The notes under the pieces: generated by a model
Database searches by the model: none
Told to the model about the DNA's origin: nothing
What the model saw: the letters and a program-made list of their open reading frames with translations, nothing else
Translations under genes and position numbers: made by a program
Shown here: one piece after another, positions 1-12,807 of the stretch
Layout of the letters: each line of letters starts with the position of its first letter
How positions within the stretch are numbered: the stretch's first letter is position 1
NCBI GenBank assembly: GCA_021234155.1
Contig: JAJEKV010000012.1
Span: forward strand, 6,265,789 to 6,329,788
Length of the DNA stretch: 64,000 nt
Origin: Isoetes taiwanensis
Taxonomy: Eukaryota > Streptophyta > Lycopodiopsida > Isoetales > Isoetaceae
Direction of reading: 5' to 3'

Positions 1-339
1 AATCATGTAATGTCTTTCATAGATGTCTGACGGTTTGCACATGTACATTGTACTTGATCGATTGTGATAAAGGAGAAGGGAGTGGGGTTATTGTTACGTT
101 ATTTTTTTACAGAGCCTTCTCTTTCTGCGAATTCATTTCTTAATTCAATTGACCTGCACAGCTTCATAAATAAAACTCAACACTCATGCGCTAAGAAAAT
201 GGCACCCCGTGTTCATAGCATCCACACGGCTCCACACAAAACAGAAAAGACTCAATACGAAACGTTGAAACAGAAACCACAAAAACACATTTATAGAAAC
301 CATGAAAACACATTCTCTGGACACCGAATGGCAACCCCT
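1..339. other. Intergenic or repeat sequence with a short dispersed repeat
   Basis: No supported gene. About 250-360, read on the minus strand, matches 17978-18052 on the plus strand over roughly 75 bases with scattered differences, so it is an interspersed repeat. The Copia coding trace seems to stop near 345, so this repeat may mark the edge of another insertion or the decayed end of the Copia element. Confidence 0.4.
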
Positions 340-1850
340 CGTGCGCAACACCTTGTTTCTCTATGTTTATACAAGATGTTTTCATCAAATGTCACATGTC
401 GACTTAAAATAAGTCTTTTCTTTATAGGTTTATACAATTGGTAACCTTTTGCTTTCTCAATTTACCCAATGAGATAATACAAACATGCCCTATCGTCTAG
501 TTTCCTCCTAACTTCTTCAGGTAAATGAGCATATGCTACACATCCATAAACTTTGAAGAATTCAAAGGTAGGCTCAGTTCCATACCACAATTTATCGGGT
601 GCTTCTCCATTTGTGCTTCTTGAGGGCAACTTGTTCAAAATGTTTGTTGCAGACTTGTCTTCCCACAAGAAATTTGGCAGGCCAGCATGTTTGTGCATTG
701 ATCTTACTGCATTTAGCAAGGACCTATTATTTCTTTCAGCCACTACATTTTGTTGAGGGGTATGAGCGCATGTAAGTTGTCTCCTTATTCCGACATTCAA
801 ACAATACTTAATAAACCTGTGAGAAACAAATTCATCCCCTCTGTCACTCCTTAAACATTTGATTTTCTTACCAGTTTGGCTTTCTGCTTCAGCTTGAAAT
901 ATTTCGAATGCATCAAAGGCTTGATCCTTAGTCCTTACGGTGTAACATTTTGTCTTCCTAGTCAAATCATCTGTAAATGTAATAAAATATCTTTTCCCAT
1001 GAATACTCCTTACATTCAAGGGCCCAGATAAATCACTATGCACTATTTCCAGAATTTCCTTTGCCCTCTTGGCATGCTTCGAAAATGGTAGTCTGCTATT
1101 TTTTCCTAATAGGCAGCCTTCACATTTAAGTTGTTCATGCTTATTCTCTTCTCCCACAATCAACCCCTTCTTTCCTTGCCATGTTAATAGCAGTTGCTCT
1201 TCCTCTGCCTCTATTTTTGAAGTTTCCCCTCCCTCTAAAATTGTTGCCCCTTGCATTATATCCTCTGCCCCTGCTAGTACTAGTTTCTTTGTTCCTATTT
1301 TGATCTTTTGGACTAGAACAGTTAGCAGCATATGGCCAATCCTTGGCAATTAAAATACCTATTGTCTTTGGATAATTTGGGACAGTTGGCTTTTATATGC
1401 CATATGCATTGCATACAAAGCAAGGTCCAACTCATCCTTTTCCTCTAGCGAGTATTTCAACAAATTCTTCTTCCTCTTTTTTAATTTTCCTTTGCTCAAT
1501 TTACGTTCTCAACATCTTTTCAGCTCTATTTCTAGTTTTTGCTACATTTCTGATCAAACTGGCAAATGTTCATTTGATGAAATAACCCTAGCTATAGATA
1601 ATACGTGGTATCTTTCATTGATTGTCACATCAGCTCCATCCAGATCAGCCATTATGTTGTCAAATTTGTTAAAAAATTCTGATACATCTTCATCCTCATG
1701 AAATTTTAAATTTCTCAACTCACTCTCCAAAACATCAATTTGTGAAGAGGTTTTAGCTGCATAATTCTTGAGCAAATAGCTCCACATTTGTCTAGGAGAC
1801 TTACCTCTTAGTTTGAGCATGATTGTAGGTCCAACCTTACTGCAGATAAA
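340..1850 (-). pseudogene. Decayed Ty1/Copia retrotransposon, gag to integrase
   Basis: Read on the minus strand, 1850-1554 encodes a UBN2-type Copia gag segment. A zinc-knuckle remnant lies near 1425-1395 (CFVCNAYGI, where the expected histidine is lost and a stop follows). From 1349 to 462 an open frame carries the end of the gag-pre-integrase region and the integrase core; the catalytic triad is visible as HSDLSG, RSDRGDEF and VVAERNNR. The coding trace continues past the stop near 462 to about 345 with the post-integrase block (KGYQLYKPIKKRLILSR). No reverse transcriptase or RNase H follows and no LTRs were found. Frames are broken between gag and integrase, so this is a dead, truncated copy. 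Its 5' side is cut at 1850 by the poly-A end of an inserted LINE. Confidence 0.85.
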
Positions 1851-3639
1851 TTTTTTTTTTTTTGAAGGACGTGAGACTCTTTTTATTGACAAGAACAAAG
1901 GCGCAATACACAATGCACAGATTGGAATAAAACCCTAGTGGATAGACTGACCCAACTAGGCATAAACACCCATCTATGCATAAGAAAAACACCGTAAATA
2001 CGTCTGCCAAATTATCTCTTTTTTATCATCACCTAGAGACGAGCAACGATAAGCTTTAGTGATCTTCTGCTGAGCACAACGAAGAAGATGCTGATCAGAG
2101 ATGTGTGCACCTTGGAAAATACACAAATGTCGCCTCTGCCAGATAGACCACAAAATCTAACTCGAAGCAAGATGAAATGCCCGCTTATGCAAGTTAGACC
2201 AAACATGGGGATAAAGTGCAAGTAGGATCTCCTGGCTAGTGAGAGACACACTGAAAAGAGTGAACAACCATGCCCAAGCAAGCCGTAGATGATCGCACAA
2301 GAAGAAGCAGTGTTCAATAGTTTCAACACGTTGGCCACAGAGAGGGCAACGATCTGAGACTCTAGGGTTCATCTTGTGAACCAAGACATTCACTCGAACA
2401 CATCTATGGAGAATTTGCCATCGCAGCGCTGACACTTTAGGGTCGAGCAATTTATCCCATGTCCACATCCAAACACTTTTCTACTGTGGTTGAGCAATCT
2501 GACGATGCTAGTGCTGGGATGGGGGGAGAGGCTCACAATCTAAAAGCAGCCTGTATGTGGAAGAAACAAACTTTTCTGGCTTAACACGTGCATTACATAT
2601 CCAAATAGGCACATCAGCCTATGGTTGCTGCACAATGGATGGCAAAAAATCAGCCACCCCAGTCCAGATTTGCCGATCCCATCTGTATAACAGAAATCTC
2701 GTTTGAAAAGCCTCCCATGACAAAAGATGACCAGAATCATACCAAGCTACAATCATTAAAACCCCAGCTAGCTGCCAATGCCGTTGGGTCTTTGGATGCA
2801 CAAGTGCACATAAAGGCTGCTGATCATGCATACCTTGCAAGGGAAGCCACCAGCATGACATTGACAATGAAGCACAAGCCTGGGGATTAACATGGAATAA
2901 AGATCTAACCACATCCCAAGAAGCAAGTAGACCTTTAAGGAATGGGGAAGCATTTGGATATGGATGCAGAGGATACAACAAGGCCCATGGGAGACTAGGC
3001 TTGATAGTTGTCTTGTGAAAGGGGAGACACTGCAGAAGTGATTGTCGCACCAATCTGAAGCCAGGAGAGTCATCTTTACCAAGGAGGAGCCTCCAAATGA
3101 ACTTTGAGATCATGACCTGACTTTGTAGATGGAAGTCCAACATTCCAAGGCCACTTGGAGGCCTTGGAAACTTGATGCACTTAGCCCGGGATACCTTAAC
3201 AACAACACCTTACGATGTACCACCCGGATGAAATTCGACTTTACATACGATCTCATTCATCTTACATTGAGGGCCGATAAAGGCCGGATGCCATATAGAC
3301 ATGGGTGTTGCTAAGGACGGATCTTGCAACTGTGATCCTACCAAGCAGAGATAACTTAGCCACCTTCCACCAGAATAGATGTTTCTCAAGACCTTTAATG
3401 ATCTCATCCCAAGCACATGCGGCAGAAACATGCACCCCTACAGGAATGGCCAAAAGCTTTGTGGGTTGACCATGAGGAAGCACCGTCCCGGGGTAGTCAA
3501 GAATACAAGAGTCCAGTGTCCATAAAGCAGTGCACTTTCTCCAACCTACAAGAACTCTAGAGGCCAAGGAGAAAGTATCTAGGAGCAGCTTAGCATTATG
3601 GAGGTTTTTATCATTGGCCATAAGAAAAAGGAAAGTGTC
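1851..3639 (-). mobile_element. LINE family A, copy 1, 3' part (RT end, zf-RVT, poly-A)
   Basis: Minus-strand coding starts at 3639 with DTFLFLMAN, the sequence just after the YADD of a LINE reverse transcriptase, and goes on through a thumb-like region (3600-3262), a connecting region (3143-2619) and a zinc-knuckle zf-RVT block (2468-2157, CPLCGQRVETIEHCFFLC). It ends in a poly-A tail read as poly-T at 1851-1863, preceded by TTC. Several frameshifts and stops make it inactive. The same family is seen at 42400-45081 (KFVW...SLPWALLY-type matches) and 24926-26420. Its 5' continuation is at 12829-12957, beyond the inserted DNA transposon. The tail lies inside Copia gag, so the LINE jumped into the Copia element. 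Confidence 0.85.
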
Positions 3640-3660
3640 GGGTAGAAGCATGAAAGGGTG
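3640..3660 (+). repeat. Left terminal inverted repeat of the 9.2-kb transposon
   Basis: Begins GGGTAGAAGCATG and is a 21-of-21 match to the reverse complement of 12808-12828. Similarity ends after base 21. The 4-bp duplication TGTC lies just outside at 3636-3639. Confidence 0.85.
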
Positions 3661-4079
3661 TCTTGTATTTCTTGCAAATTGATGTAAAAAAATACACTAG
3701 CTTAAAGTGAATTTAAGGTAAAATTTGAATTTTACATGGGCTGCCTATCTTTAATGCTTTTGGTCCACGTGAAATTCTTTGCAATTATTTTTGGCAACCC
3801 ACGAATTTGGGGGCACGTTTTGAGTTTTGAACTCCCTCCACAGGATTGAAGCTACCGGATTGAAACCCCTTTCTCATTGGAACCAAGAATAGGATCCCCA
3901 TTTCTATGCCTGTTTGATCGATCTTGGAATGTATGAAGCTATGGCGAGAATCAAATTCACCGGCAACAACAGTTGAATCTTGTTCTTGAGGAGGACTTAC
4001 CATCGGTTCGAATTTTTCTATTGAGGAGGACTCTACATGCATTTCTTACGGGGACAACCAATCTTCATCAAAAGATGCA

Positions 4080-6940
4080 AGAGGCGGATATGGGACAAAA
4101 GCAGTTAGAAGAAGGGTGAATGATTACGTGAATCACATACTAAATCAAGTTTCTAGATTGAATCCAAAGCGAGAAAAAAACTTTTCTTTGGAAAATTGCT
4201 TTAGGATAGTAGATTGGACTTTTTATTTGGCCCTGTTGTTGGAAGGCCTAAAGAGGCTATTGTGAAAAGAGATTTATTTGAAAACCTTAAGGATGGCCTC
4301 CAAGAAGTGAAAGCGTGCTAATAGCAATGACAAGCTTCTTTGCCAAACCACGATGTTCTTTCCATGGTAGTTGGAAAGGAAGGAGTATTACAACAGAGAC
4401 CACACTTTGGCGACCAAAATCCTCAAATTGCATCCTAGAAATATGAAGCTAGCGGCGAAAAGGAGGAAAAAATGTCCTTTGTGTGGAGCAAATCGTGGGC
4501 ATTAGCGGGGCCAAAGCCAAGAAAAATGCCATAGATCGGGGCTATGAAGGACGAGTTGTTCGATTACGGTTAGATAATACAAAAGTATCACCAAAGGTAA
4601 GAGATGTCATGAAGAAGAGGACTGAACCAATTGATTACATCGACATTACAGTATATGCTAGTATTTTAGGGTCATGGAGGAGTCACATAGTTTTTGAATT
4701 TTCGATCCCGAACATCAAATGTACTTTAGCTAGGAATGTATGTAGTCATGTAGATGTTTTCTACATTTTTTGCGGTGTGATGGTCTTTTTGTACAAGCAT
4801 GTTCCACATCATGCATCAAAGAAATGTTATTCATTTTTCTTGTAGAAGTTATATTGACATGCTTTACATTGAATCCAACTTGAAGGTATACTTGAAGCTA
4901 ACTGTAGAGATGTGCTACAGATGTAAGAAAATAAAACTGAAGGAAGCTCTTTGTAGGAATGTAGTAGATATCAAGAAAATATGTGAATGCTTTTCATAAA
5001 GTAGCTATTATGTAAGGATGTGGGGTTTTGAGGAAGAAAGTACTTAGATGTAAGAATGTGGAAGATACATTAAAAACATATAGAATGTACATTCTAATAT
5101 TTTGTAAGATTACGACGATTGTACTTTTCTTGGTGAATTATACCAAATCTTTGTTGATCGGCATCCAAAAGTCAAAATTGGCATCAAGCAATTCGAATAC
5201 TTAAAACCTCCTTGCATACGAAAGCTAAAGGAGAGGAATACCTGCTGTTGTGTGAAGCATGAGCAGGCAGATTTATATAAGAAGGCTTTCAATATGATGA
5301 GGTCAAAATTCCACGAGAATTGTACTTGCAATTGCAATGTGTGTGCTTCAGAAGTTAATCGGGATTTGCCAAGCTAAGAAGCGAGAATTATGATAATGTG
5401 AGCACGCTTTGGAGAGCCATGGTATGCCCGAGGCGGCCGATGAGGAGTGGCACAAGCTAGCACATGGAAACAAAATGTGCGAGTTGTGGGAAGCTTGATT
5501 AATTGAGTTGTGTCCCGAGAGAGAAGGATGGAAGCATCGAGGATTGGTCGATTGGCAAGTCTATAACTATGTTAATGAACCTTCAAAGAAGGGAACTTCC
5601 GAAAATTGAAGTTAGTTGACAAGAAGAAGGCGATTACAAAGGAGATGTTGGACAACCTAAGTTTATATATCACAATTTTGTGGCACATTGGCAAAACAAG
5701 CGGTTCAAAGAATGCATCACGAACACTTGCGACGATTGATTGCTATCGGTTGTTGATTTTTACGAAAATTATACTTTGAAGCCATTCAACGAGATTCAAG
5801 CTCGGCATTGGTACAATGAACAAATTAGTATTCTGGTTCATATCACCATGTTCAAGGTAAATGGCGATTGAGAAAATGTGTGCACTCATTTATTTGAGGA
5901 GGACAAAACTCATGATACCCGCCACTTTAGATGCATTCAAGATGCACCTCAAATGGTTGCAAGAGAATGGTGGTGGCCATTTGAAATACCATTTGGTTTG
6001 GTCCGATGGTTGTGCGGCCAGTTTAAATCTAGAAGAGCATTCTATCATGTGACAAGATACCATGTTCAACATAAGATAAGAATGCGATGGAATTTCTTTG
6101 GTTCGGGACATGGGAAGGGAACACCACGATGGGGAAGGGGCAATCTCTAAATTGTGGCTTGAAGCGAGAACAAAGGAAAAAGGATGGGAAGATAGTAAAA
6201 GATCACGACAAGCTGCGTGTCAAGTATTGAGGAGAAAAAATCAGATGTGGAGAGGGTATTACGGGAGGTGGCCCGACATTGATCGGTCCCAAGCACATGA
6301 TGTACTTCGATAAAAGGCGTGCAATCACTTCATTGTGTGTCTTCAATAGACTCAAGCGATGCTACAAAATTATTGTGCGAGACCTCTTTCATGTTTTTGC
6401 AAAGCATGCATCAATTTTAATTGGCATGCTTGTGAGAATCTTGACCATTGTGGTAGGTGGGAGTTCGCGAAAACTAGAGCCAATTAGTAAGATCAATCCA
6501 CGGAGATGTTGATGAGGCTGAGGATTTATGGGCAAATGGCGAGGATAATATTGACGAGACGGCTGCGGGTTGGTGATTATTTTGGATGCTTCACGACTCA
6601 GGACAATCATGAGGGGTCCCTTATTATATCCTTCAATGCACCGAAGTAAAACATGTACTCGAGGTAGATACCATGGATGACTATGGAAACTTATTTTTCG
6701 GAGGTGATGAGGTTATTACAGGGCAACTACTTGAGCTGATCCCTAGCTTTGCCATCGGAAGTCTGAGTTACTAAAAGAGAAGAAGGTTTTTGTCCCTCAG
6801 GAGTCTATAATAGGGGTTAAACCGCATTGGAGCGATCAAGCACAAGATAAAGGTCTTTGCTTATGCATATGAACCTGTCTCGATATTGGCACGAGATGCT
6901 ATTAGGAAATCACACGAGATTGTAGATGTCTTGTGAATTT
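4080..6940 (+). pseudogene. Transposase-like gene, degenerate (WSDGC...HGKG family)
   Basis: Coding traces on the plus strand can be followed across frameshifts. They show an N-terminal segment (about 4080-4264), a basic segment (4500-4640), a probable intron or insertion (about 4640-5130), then a Cys/His-rich block (5150-5375, with TCCCVKH and CTCNCNVC). Next come ENYTLKPFNEIQARHW (about 5765-5818), HLFEEDKTHDTRHF (about 5887-5930), WSDGCAA (about 5999-6020), RMRWNFFGSGHGKG (about 6079-6120) and a C-terminal domain to about 6940. The order ENY-x-E-x-Q-x2-HW, WSDGC and HGKG-x2-DG resembles a family of uncharacterised animal repeat proteins that I recall as transposase-like; the conserved acids could be a DDE triad. 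Many stops and frameshifts show it is inactive. The family name and catalytic role are inference. Confidence 0.6.
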
Positions 6941-8190
6941 ACGTTCTTGTATCAAGTTTACCTTTTTGTACATCGGGCTACATAATTATTGTCATGTGTT
7001 TGGCCAGTGAGAACAATTCGATCACTTGTTTTCAATATTAAAGTGAATACATTGGCGTGCCGGGTAGGTTCAAGACACTTGTACATGTACTTGAGACACT
7101 TGTACTTGTACTTGAAAACTCAAGGTTAATGGCTACCTTAGGTTAATGGTTCAAATTTCGTGAGTGTATATATGGTAAGAGCCATTTTGGAAGTGCCTAG
7201 TGTTGTGGTTTTGAATTTGCTTGTTTGATCTGTGCTTACAGTACAACTTATACTGACATAGCTCAGTATGCCTCTTTTAAAACAATGGGGGACACTTATA
7301 TTGTATCCTTTAGAATGGGGGACTTATATGGGGGACACTTGTGCAAGGTTTGACATCTTGACAACAAGTGCAAGGTTTGACATCTTGACACAAGTTGCAC
7401 AAAGGTCTTGAACCTTGGCAAGACATTATTGACCTTGTAAAAATAAAAAAAAGGGACACGAGTTTTTTTTCCCTTGCCACTTATACAAGTTATTTAACAC
7501 TTGTGCACAAAGTGTTAACACCTTGTCCACAAAGTGCTAGTACTTTTGTGCAATGTTTGACATCTTGACCACTTATACAACTTATTAACATCTCCTCCTA
7601 ATTGTGCTCTGACAATACAACAGGCAGAATTTATGCTTTGGATGCAAGGCATGATAGTTCTATGAAGTGTCTGACAATAAGAAGGAGATAGAGATTTTAT
7701 ATATTTAGATAGGGGTGGTTACAATGTCAAAATAGTGTACATGTTCACAATGTCAAAATATTGACATGGTCAGACTTCAAAATTTACAACTGTATCTCAT
7801 GTACATGTCAAAATTTACAACTATATCTCATGTACATGGTCAGAGATTACAAAATTGTCAATGGACTTGTCCATCTCAATCCCATGGGCTCGGTATCATG
7901 AAGTCCGCGGACATGGGATGGAAGCAAAAAGTGTGCACTTATCAAAAAAACTGAAATACCTTGCACTAACATTTTAGGGGATGAAAGTGTATCCATCAAG
8001 TCAATTTGTACCTTCACCTCCTCGTCATGGACCCCATGAAAAGTTGGAGTCCGAGTGTGAGAGGTTGCCGCGAAAGAATGTGAAGGTACATAGTCAGAGT
8101 CCGGAGTCACCGCACTCTCATGTAAGTCAAGTATTGGGGACTTAGTGAGTCGGAAAAGAAATGGGATGTATCAAGCATACACTATCATCA
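6941..8190. other. Non-coding middle of the transposon with short repeats
   Basis: No coding support. AT-rich, with repeated words: ACTTGTACTTGTACTTG-type runs near 7078-7125, a duplicated GCAAGGTTTGACATCTTGAC near 7340-7395, and a duplicated AAATTTACAACTATATCTCATGTACATG-type unit near 7785-7840 (described in fragments; the two units differ at a few bases). Confidence 0.5.
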
Positions 8191-8326
8191 AACCCATCTC
8201 AAATGATCAAGTCATGTAAGATCATGACCTCACATTCATCATCTTGGAGCACTCATCCAACCCATCTCAAATGATCAAGTCATGTAAGATCATGACCTCA
8301 CATTCATCATCTTGAAGCACTCATCT
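8191..8326. repeat. 68-bp tandem duplication
   Basis: The segment beginning AACCCATCTCAAATGATC at 8191 recurs at 8259 with very few changes, giving two copies of a 68-bp unit inside the transposon between its two gene modules. Confidence 0.85.
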
Positions 8327-8713
8327 AATATGAGCTTAAGTTGTCAATAAGTGGTAGAACTTTTATGAGGATAATTTAAGAACAGGAGAAATGAAAGACA
8401 TACAAAACACTTGGGATAAATTGACAGCGGCGAAACCGGATACATGCTTTAGAATAATGCCATATGGCACAACTTATGTCATTTTTTCAAAATTAATTGG
8501 TTGAGGCACTCACGGCCAAAATACATCCGAAATTTTGAAGGCAACTAGGCCAAAACAAAGTCTGATTTTTATGCGAGTGATTCCATTAGGCGATTCGAAG
8601 GTATTACCAATATCCTAATTTTATCTGAGGCTTATGATATCGAGCATAAACCAAGTGTTGATCAAATCTGAAAAACAATTTGTTCATCCACAAAACTCAT
8701 AAACAAATGGTTA

Positions 8714-11700
8714 GATTCATCTACCAATCGACACATCAATGGCTTCTCCATCTTCACCTTTGTTTAAGCGGGGCTTCTTGCGGAACATGCTTTCGCCCGA
8801 CCCTAGCGCGCATAATCGTGTGAAAACCAACCTCTTTGTAACACGTGCATAGTGCATTAAAGCAAGCAAAAATGTAAAAATGGTGTAAACTAAAAGCTTG
8901 CAAGAGAATTGGACACTTACCTTCAACTCCTTATTTCCGACAAGCTGCGTTCACAAATTTGTGCATCGCGGGGCCATCACATACAAGCCGCAATTGACGG
9001 TCGGGCTGCTGAGGTACTTCAAGATGTTCAAGCCCCTTCACATTATTTCTGCGAATAAAATCAACACCGCTTGAGGTTTGACTCATTGATTAAGTCAATA
9101 TCTGCGTATGAAGCCTGCACATGCACATTTAAAAGTAGAAATGTAAATATTTAAGTAGACAGGAATGGGAGAAAGTAGATAGAAATGCATACCCTCTAAT
9201 TGCCTTCTCATTTGTCGCAAAAAGCTTTGGACTATTCAATATATGAATCGATGGTGCCGCGAAAGAACTGCAGGATTCCCTTCTGCAAAGGCAAATATAG
9301 CCAACACAAAGTGCTCATTCTCAAGCACGGGTAGAAGAACATACTGGCATTTTGACATAACCAGCCCTTTCATTCCCTGTTTCACGATATCTACAATGTT
9401 TCTTGAGGCCTCGGTTTTTTTCTTACTTGCTGTAGCTTCCTTGAACAAGTGAAAGTTAAAAGATGGATAAAAGAAAATCTTGTTCTTCCACTCCGATGGC
9501 AAATTATGATGCAGGTACCTACAAGAAGATAAGGTCATAATTATACTTCATTATAAATACACAAAGAATAGGAGATGAAATCAGAATTACATCTACAACA
9601 CCTTGTGCATACACCATATCTGAGTTCAATAAAGGCGGCTTGTCATTCTTGATCTGGGTGCACAGAGTTCTTCAAGGTCAATATCGACCACCTTCATGGG
9701 AGGATCAGGGGGGCTATCCTTGAAAGGCACGAAAGGCGTGTAAGAACACAGTTTCTTACGCATGCTCCTACAAGGATCAAATTGAAGTGTCAAGTATCAT
9801 GCGGTGCATAAAAACAAATGTTTCATAATATTACCTTGCATCGACATCAGATTCTTCACGGTTTAGAATCTTCAAGAGATGTTGTGTCTTCAACATTTTT
9901 TGCCTACAAGAAATGGTGTGAGTTGAAGAAATGGTGTGAGTTAAGATGAAGTGCATACCTTTTCTTAGCTGCACTCTTAGCTGGTGCATCCTTTCTGGCT
10001 CGAGTTTTTTCCCGCTTGTTATTTGGGGGAGCATCCTCCTCCTTCCGCGATAATCGTTTCTATAGGCTGGCTGGTGCTTTCTTATCTTCATCCGCCATAA
10101 CCAGTTAGAGAATATGCACCTCATGAACAAATATTCTTGTTTGATGAGCTTTAAAACCAAAACTAGCTAAACAAGTCTGCTGCCATTTTTTTGAATAGGC
10201 GACAAATGGAAAACATATTGAGCTTCAAGACCAGCAAGTACATATGAAGTGCTCGAATAGGTAGTGTAAGACAAACACAACTAAAGAATTAAGTAGCTAA
10301 ATACCTATACTATCAGAAAACAAGTTAAAAGAACATTCATTAAATGGCGCACCTATTGTAGAAACCTCAACAATGGCTCACCTTTGATAGGAACACATTC
10401 TTTGAGTCAAAGGAAGCCAACTTCGGCATCAAATTTGGGATCTCCTCTTGAAGACTAATTCCACCTGCAATCACACATCTTACAAATTAGCAACCTGAAA
10501 TAATATTGAAGCTTATATCAACTCAATTAAATTTGAACTTACTGATTCTGGCCATTGCCATCTCCACAAACTTTCCTGATTCTGTCTTTCCCGAGCTGTG
10601 AGAGAATGCCTTAATAGGTGATGCTGATGTAGAAGGAGTCCCGCCGGACATGGCATCATCCTTGGTTGGTTTAGGTTCTGAAACATCTGAGAATTCAGGT
10701 AGCAAGGTTCTTCCTTCAAGGAATGGCTTCACACCTGCATATGACAATGGCTAGTTAGCTAGACTCGGATCTGAAAAAAAATTCTACATGTTTACAAATC
10801 ATCTACATGTTTACATTACATTCTGCGCGGTTCGGGTTTTCTTGATGCTCCCCTTTTACGCAAAACAAAAAGTAAATGTAATCAAAACTAACAAACAAGG
10901 AATCAAGAATGTAAAGTGTCAATAAATGTAAGTCATGCAAGAAAGCATCTACATGAGGCAGTGCGTAAGTTATGCAAGAAAGCATGTACATGACAAAATT
11001 TAAGTGAAGCAAGAAAGCATGTACATGAAAGAAATGTAAATGACCGAGAAAAAAATGTGCAGATCCAAATCCAAGCACCTTGAACTACATTCATTCTCCG
11101 AACAACAAAACTTAAGTCTATATAGAAGGTAAATGTCGATTCAATTACTCTACCAAACAAATACATATCTAAAAATAAGCACTTGCATATCAAAAAGTAT
11201 TCCTACAACGTGTAAAATGAAATCAAGTGAACGAAATTACCTTGAGTAGAAATTCCCATATTTGCACGAAGTTCTTGAGGCCAAAGACAATGAAAAACAC
11301 ACTGGTTCGAAGTAGAGACACGGTATGAGAGACAAAGAAGGCAGTAGGGATGTCCACATGATGGCAACACCAAAATACTACTGTCAAGGCATGCATTGCA
11401 AGAGCGACATGTGTTCTTCACCGCGAGGATTTGATGCCTTACTATCTCTGCTGCAAGAACAGGACTGGGATGCAAGGTAATTACATCTGATGTTTCAAGA
11501 TGTAACATCATGTCCTTTATCCTACTCTCACTAATTTCATTCATCTCCAAATCCTTGCTGATTTCATGGATGGCAGTGGCTAATGTCTGCAAACTTCGAA
11601 AGTCATGTCTTCGATTGGCTTTGTTAAATTTTTCATCTCCTCCATAAAACTTGATTTTTCCTCTTCAAAGTGACTTGCCAATGCCATTTGCAAATCTATT

Positions 11701-12500
11701 GGCTGCCCTGCTGCCTTTAGTGTCAGAATTTTGGCAAGCTGAGTGTTTATCTGTGCATCAGATTTTTGGACAACCCTATTTAATGTGCTTCTCTCACTCT
11801 CTAGCCTGCAAATCTCGGATTCAAGTAGCTTCCTCTTGTCCTTCAACTCCTTCAATCTGCTAATCAAGATAGTAGCATCCACAAGTCTACTCTCAACCAA
11901 TTTCTTCAACCCATCCATCGTACTAAAACCGACACATGGCGGTTTACCTTGCATATTTTTACATTGGACGATTTTACGGTCCCTGCATGTGTAACATCAG
12001 ACTCCTTTTGCTCTTTTTTAGCAGAAATAGCATGCTCCTTTACCTCATTCCAGTCAATTTGTATGCCTTTGTAATGAAGTGCAAAGGCCCTTGCAAAGTA
12101 CAATGGAATGTGATGGTTATTGATCTCCGTCTTGCCGAATACATGCTCATATTTCTTAAGAAAATCTGCCATCCAAACCCCTTGGATCCTGGCATCTTGG
12201 TAACCCCTAACACCGGTGGTTGAGCCCCAAACATCATGAACCACTTGCAAATGCACTGGAAAAACCGAATCAAAATTGTAGGTCCTAAGTCGTCTAATGC
12301 TAACCTTGAACAACTCGGCTGCAATGAAGATTTTCCGGGAGTTGTCTTTAGTTTCTATTTGGCTTTCGATGGCTTAGGCTCGGGGTTGCCATGGGCTTCA
12401 AACCCTTGGTTCTTGGCGACTTCCTGGGACTGATCCGACCTTGCTGCTTCATTGCTTCTTGCTGCTACTAATAGGGCTTGATCAATCACTGATGAATGCA
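8714..12500 (-). pseudogene. Coiled-coil/RING/Ulp1-protease-like gene carried by the transposon
   Basis: A multi-exon reading on the minus strand. About 12310-11960 encodes an N-terminal domain I do not recognise (KYEHVFGKTEINNHHIPLYF). 11954-11600 encodes a coiled coil rich in E, K, L and R. 11592-11203 contains a RING-like zinc site (CNAC, then SCGHPYCLLC, then a C-x3-C). Exons with plausible splice sites follow at about 10735-10544, 10464-10382, 10105-9960 (basic, NLS-like), and 9905-9838. 9538-9236 has the Ulp1/C48 peptidase hallmark around the catalytic histidine (LPVLENEHFVLAIF). The catalytic-cysteine motif appears near 8995-8975 as NCGLYVM. The last piece ends at 8714. In-frame stops (near 12350 and 10065) and frame changes at 11950 and 11590 suggest decay. 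RING plus SUMO-protease-like parts in one transposon gene is unusual; that all exons form one gene is inference. Confidence 0.5.
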
Positions 12501-12661
12501 CAAAATCACACCCTCCTGCAGCCTAAACCCTAGCGCCCTGGTCTAGGTGATAATGGGAGAGTATCAGGGCTTAGGGTCCATGATCGACCTTGCAAAGGTC
12601 TGGCTATGGCGGGAGTAGCAGGGTTGGGAATGGGCGGGATCAAAGAATCGAGGAAGGAGGT

Positions 12662-12681
12662 CTTTTTTTTTTTTTTTTTTG
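12662..12681. repeat. Poly-T tract near the right end of the transposon
   Basis: A run of about 20 T followed by GAAAATTAGTGC. On the minus strand it reads as an A-tail after TTTTC, as for a small retroposed sequence, but no body of a retroelement can be recognised beside it. Confidence 0.4.
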
Positions 12682-12807
12682 AAAATTAGTGCATTAAAGT
12701 TTCCCAACCCGTTTGAAAATTAGGTACCCCCTAATAAATGAGACCTCAAGGGGAATTTTTTTACATTTTGCCAAATGTAAATGTATAAAAGTGTCCCTTT
12801 TTTTGCC

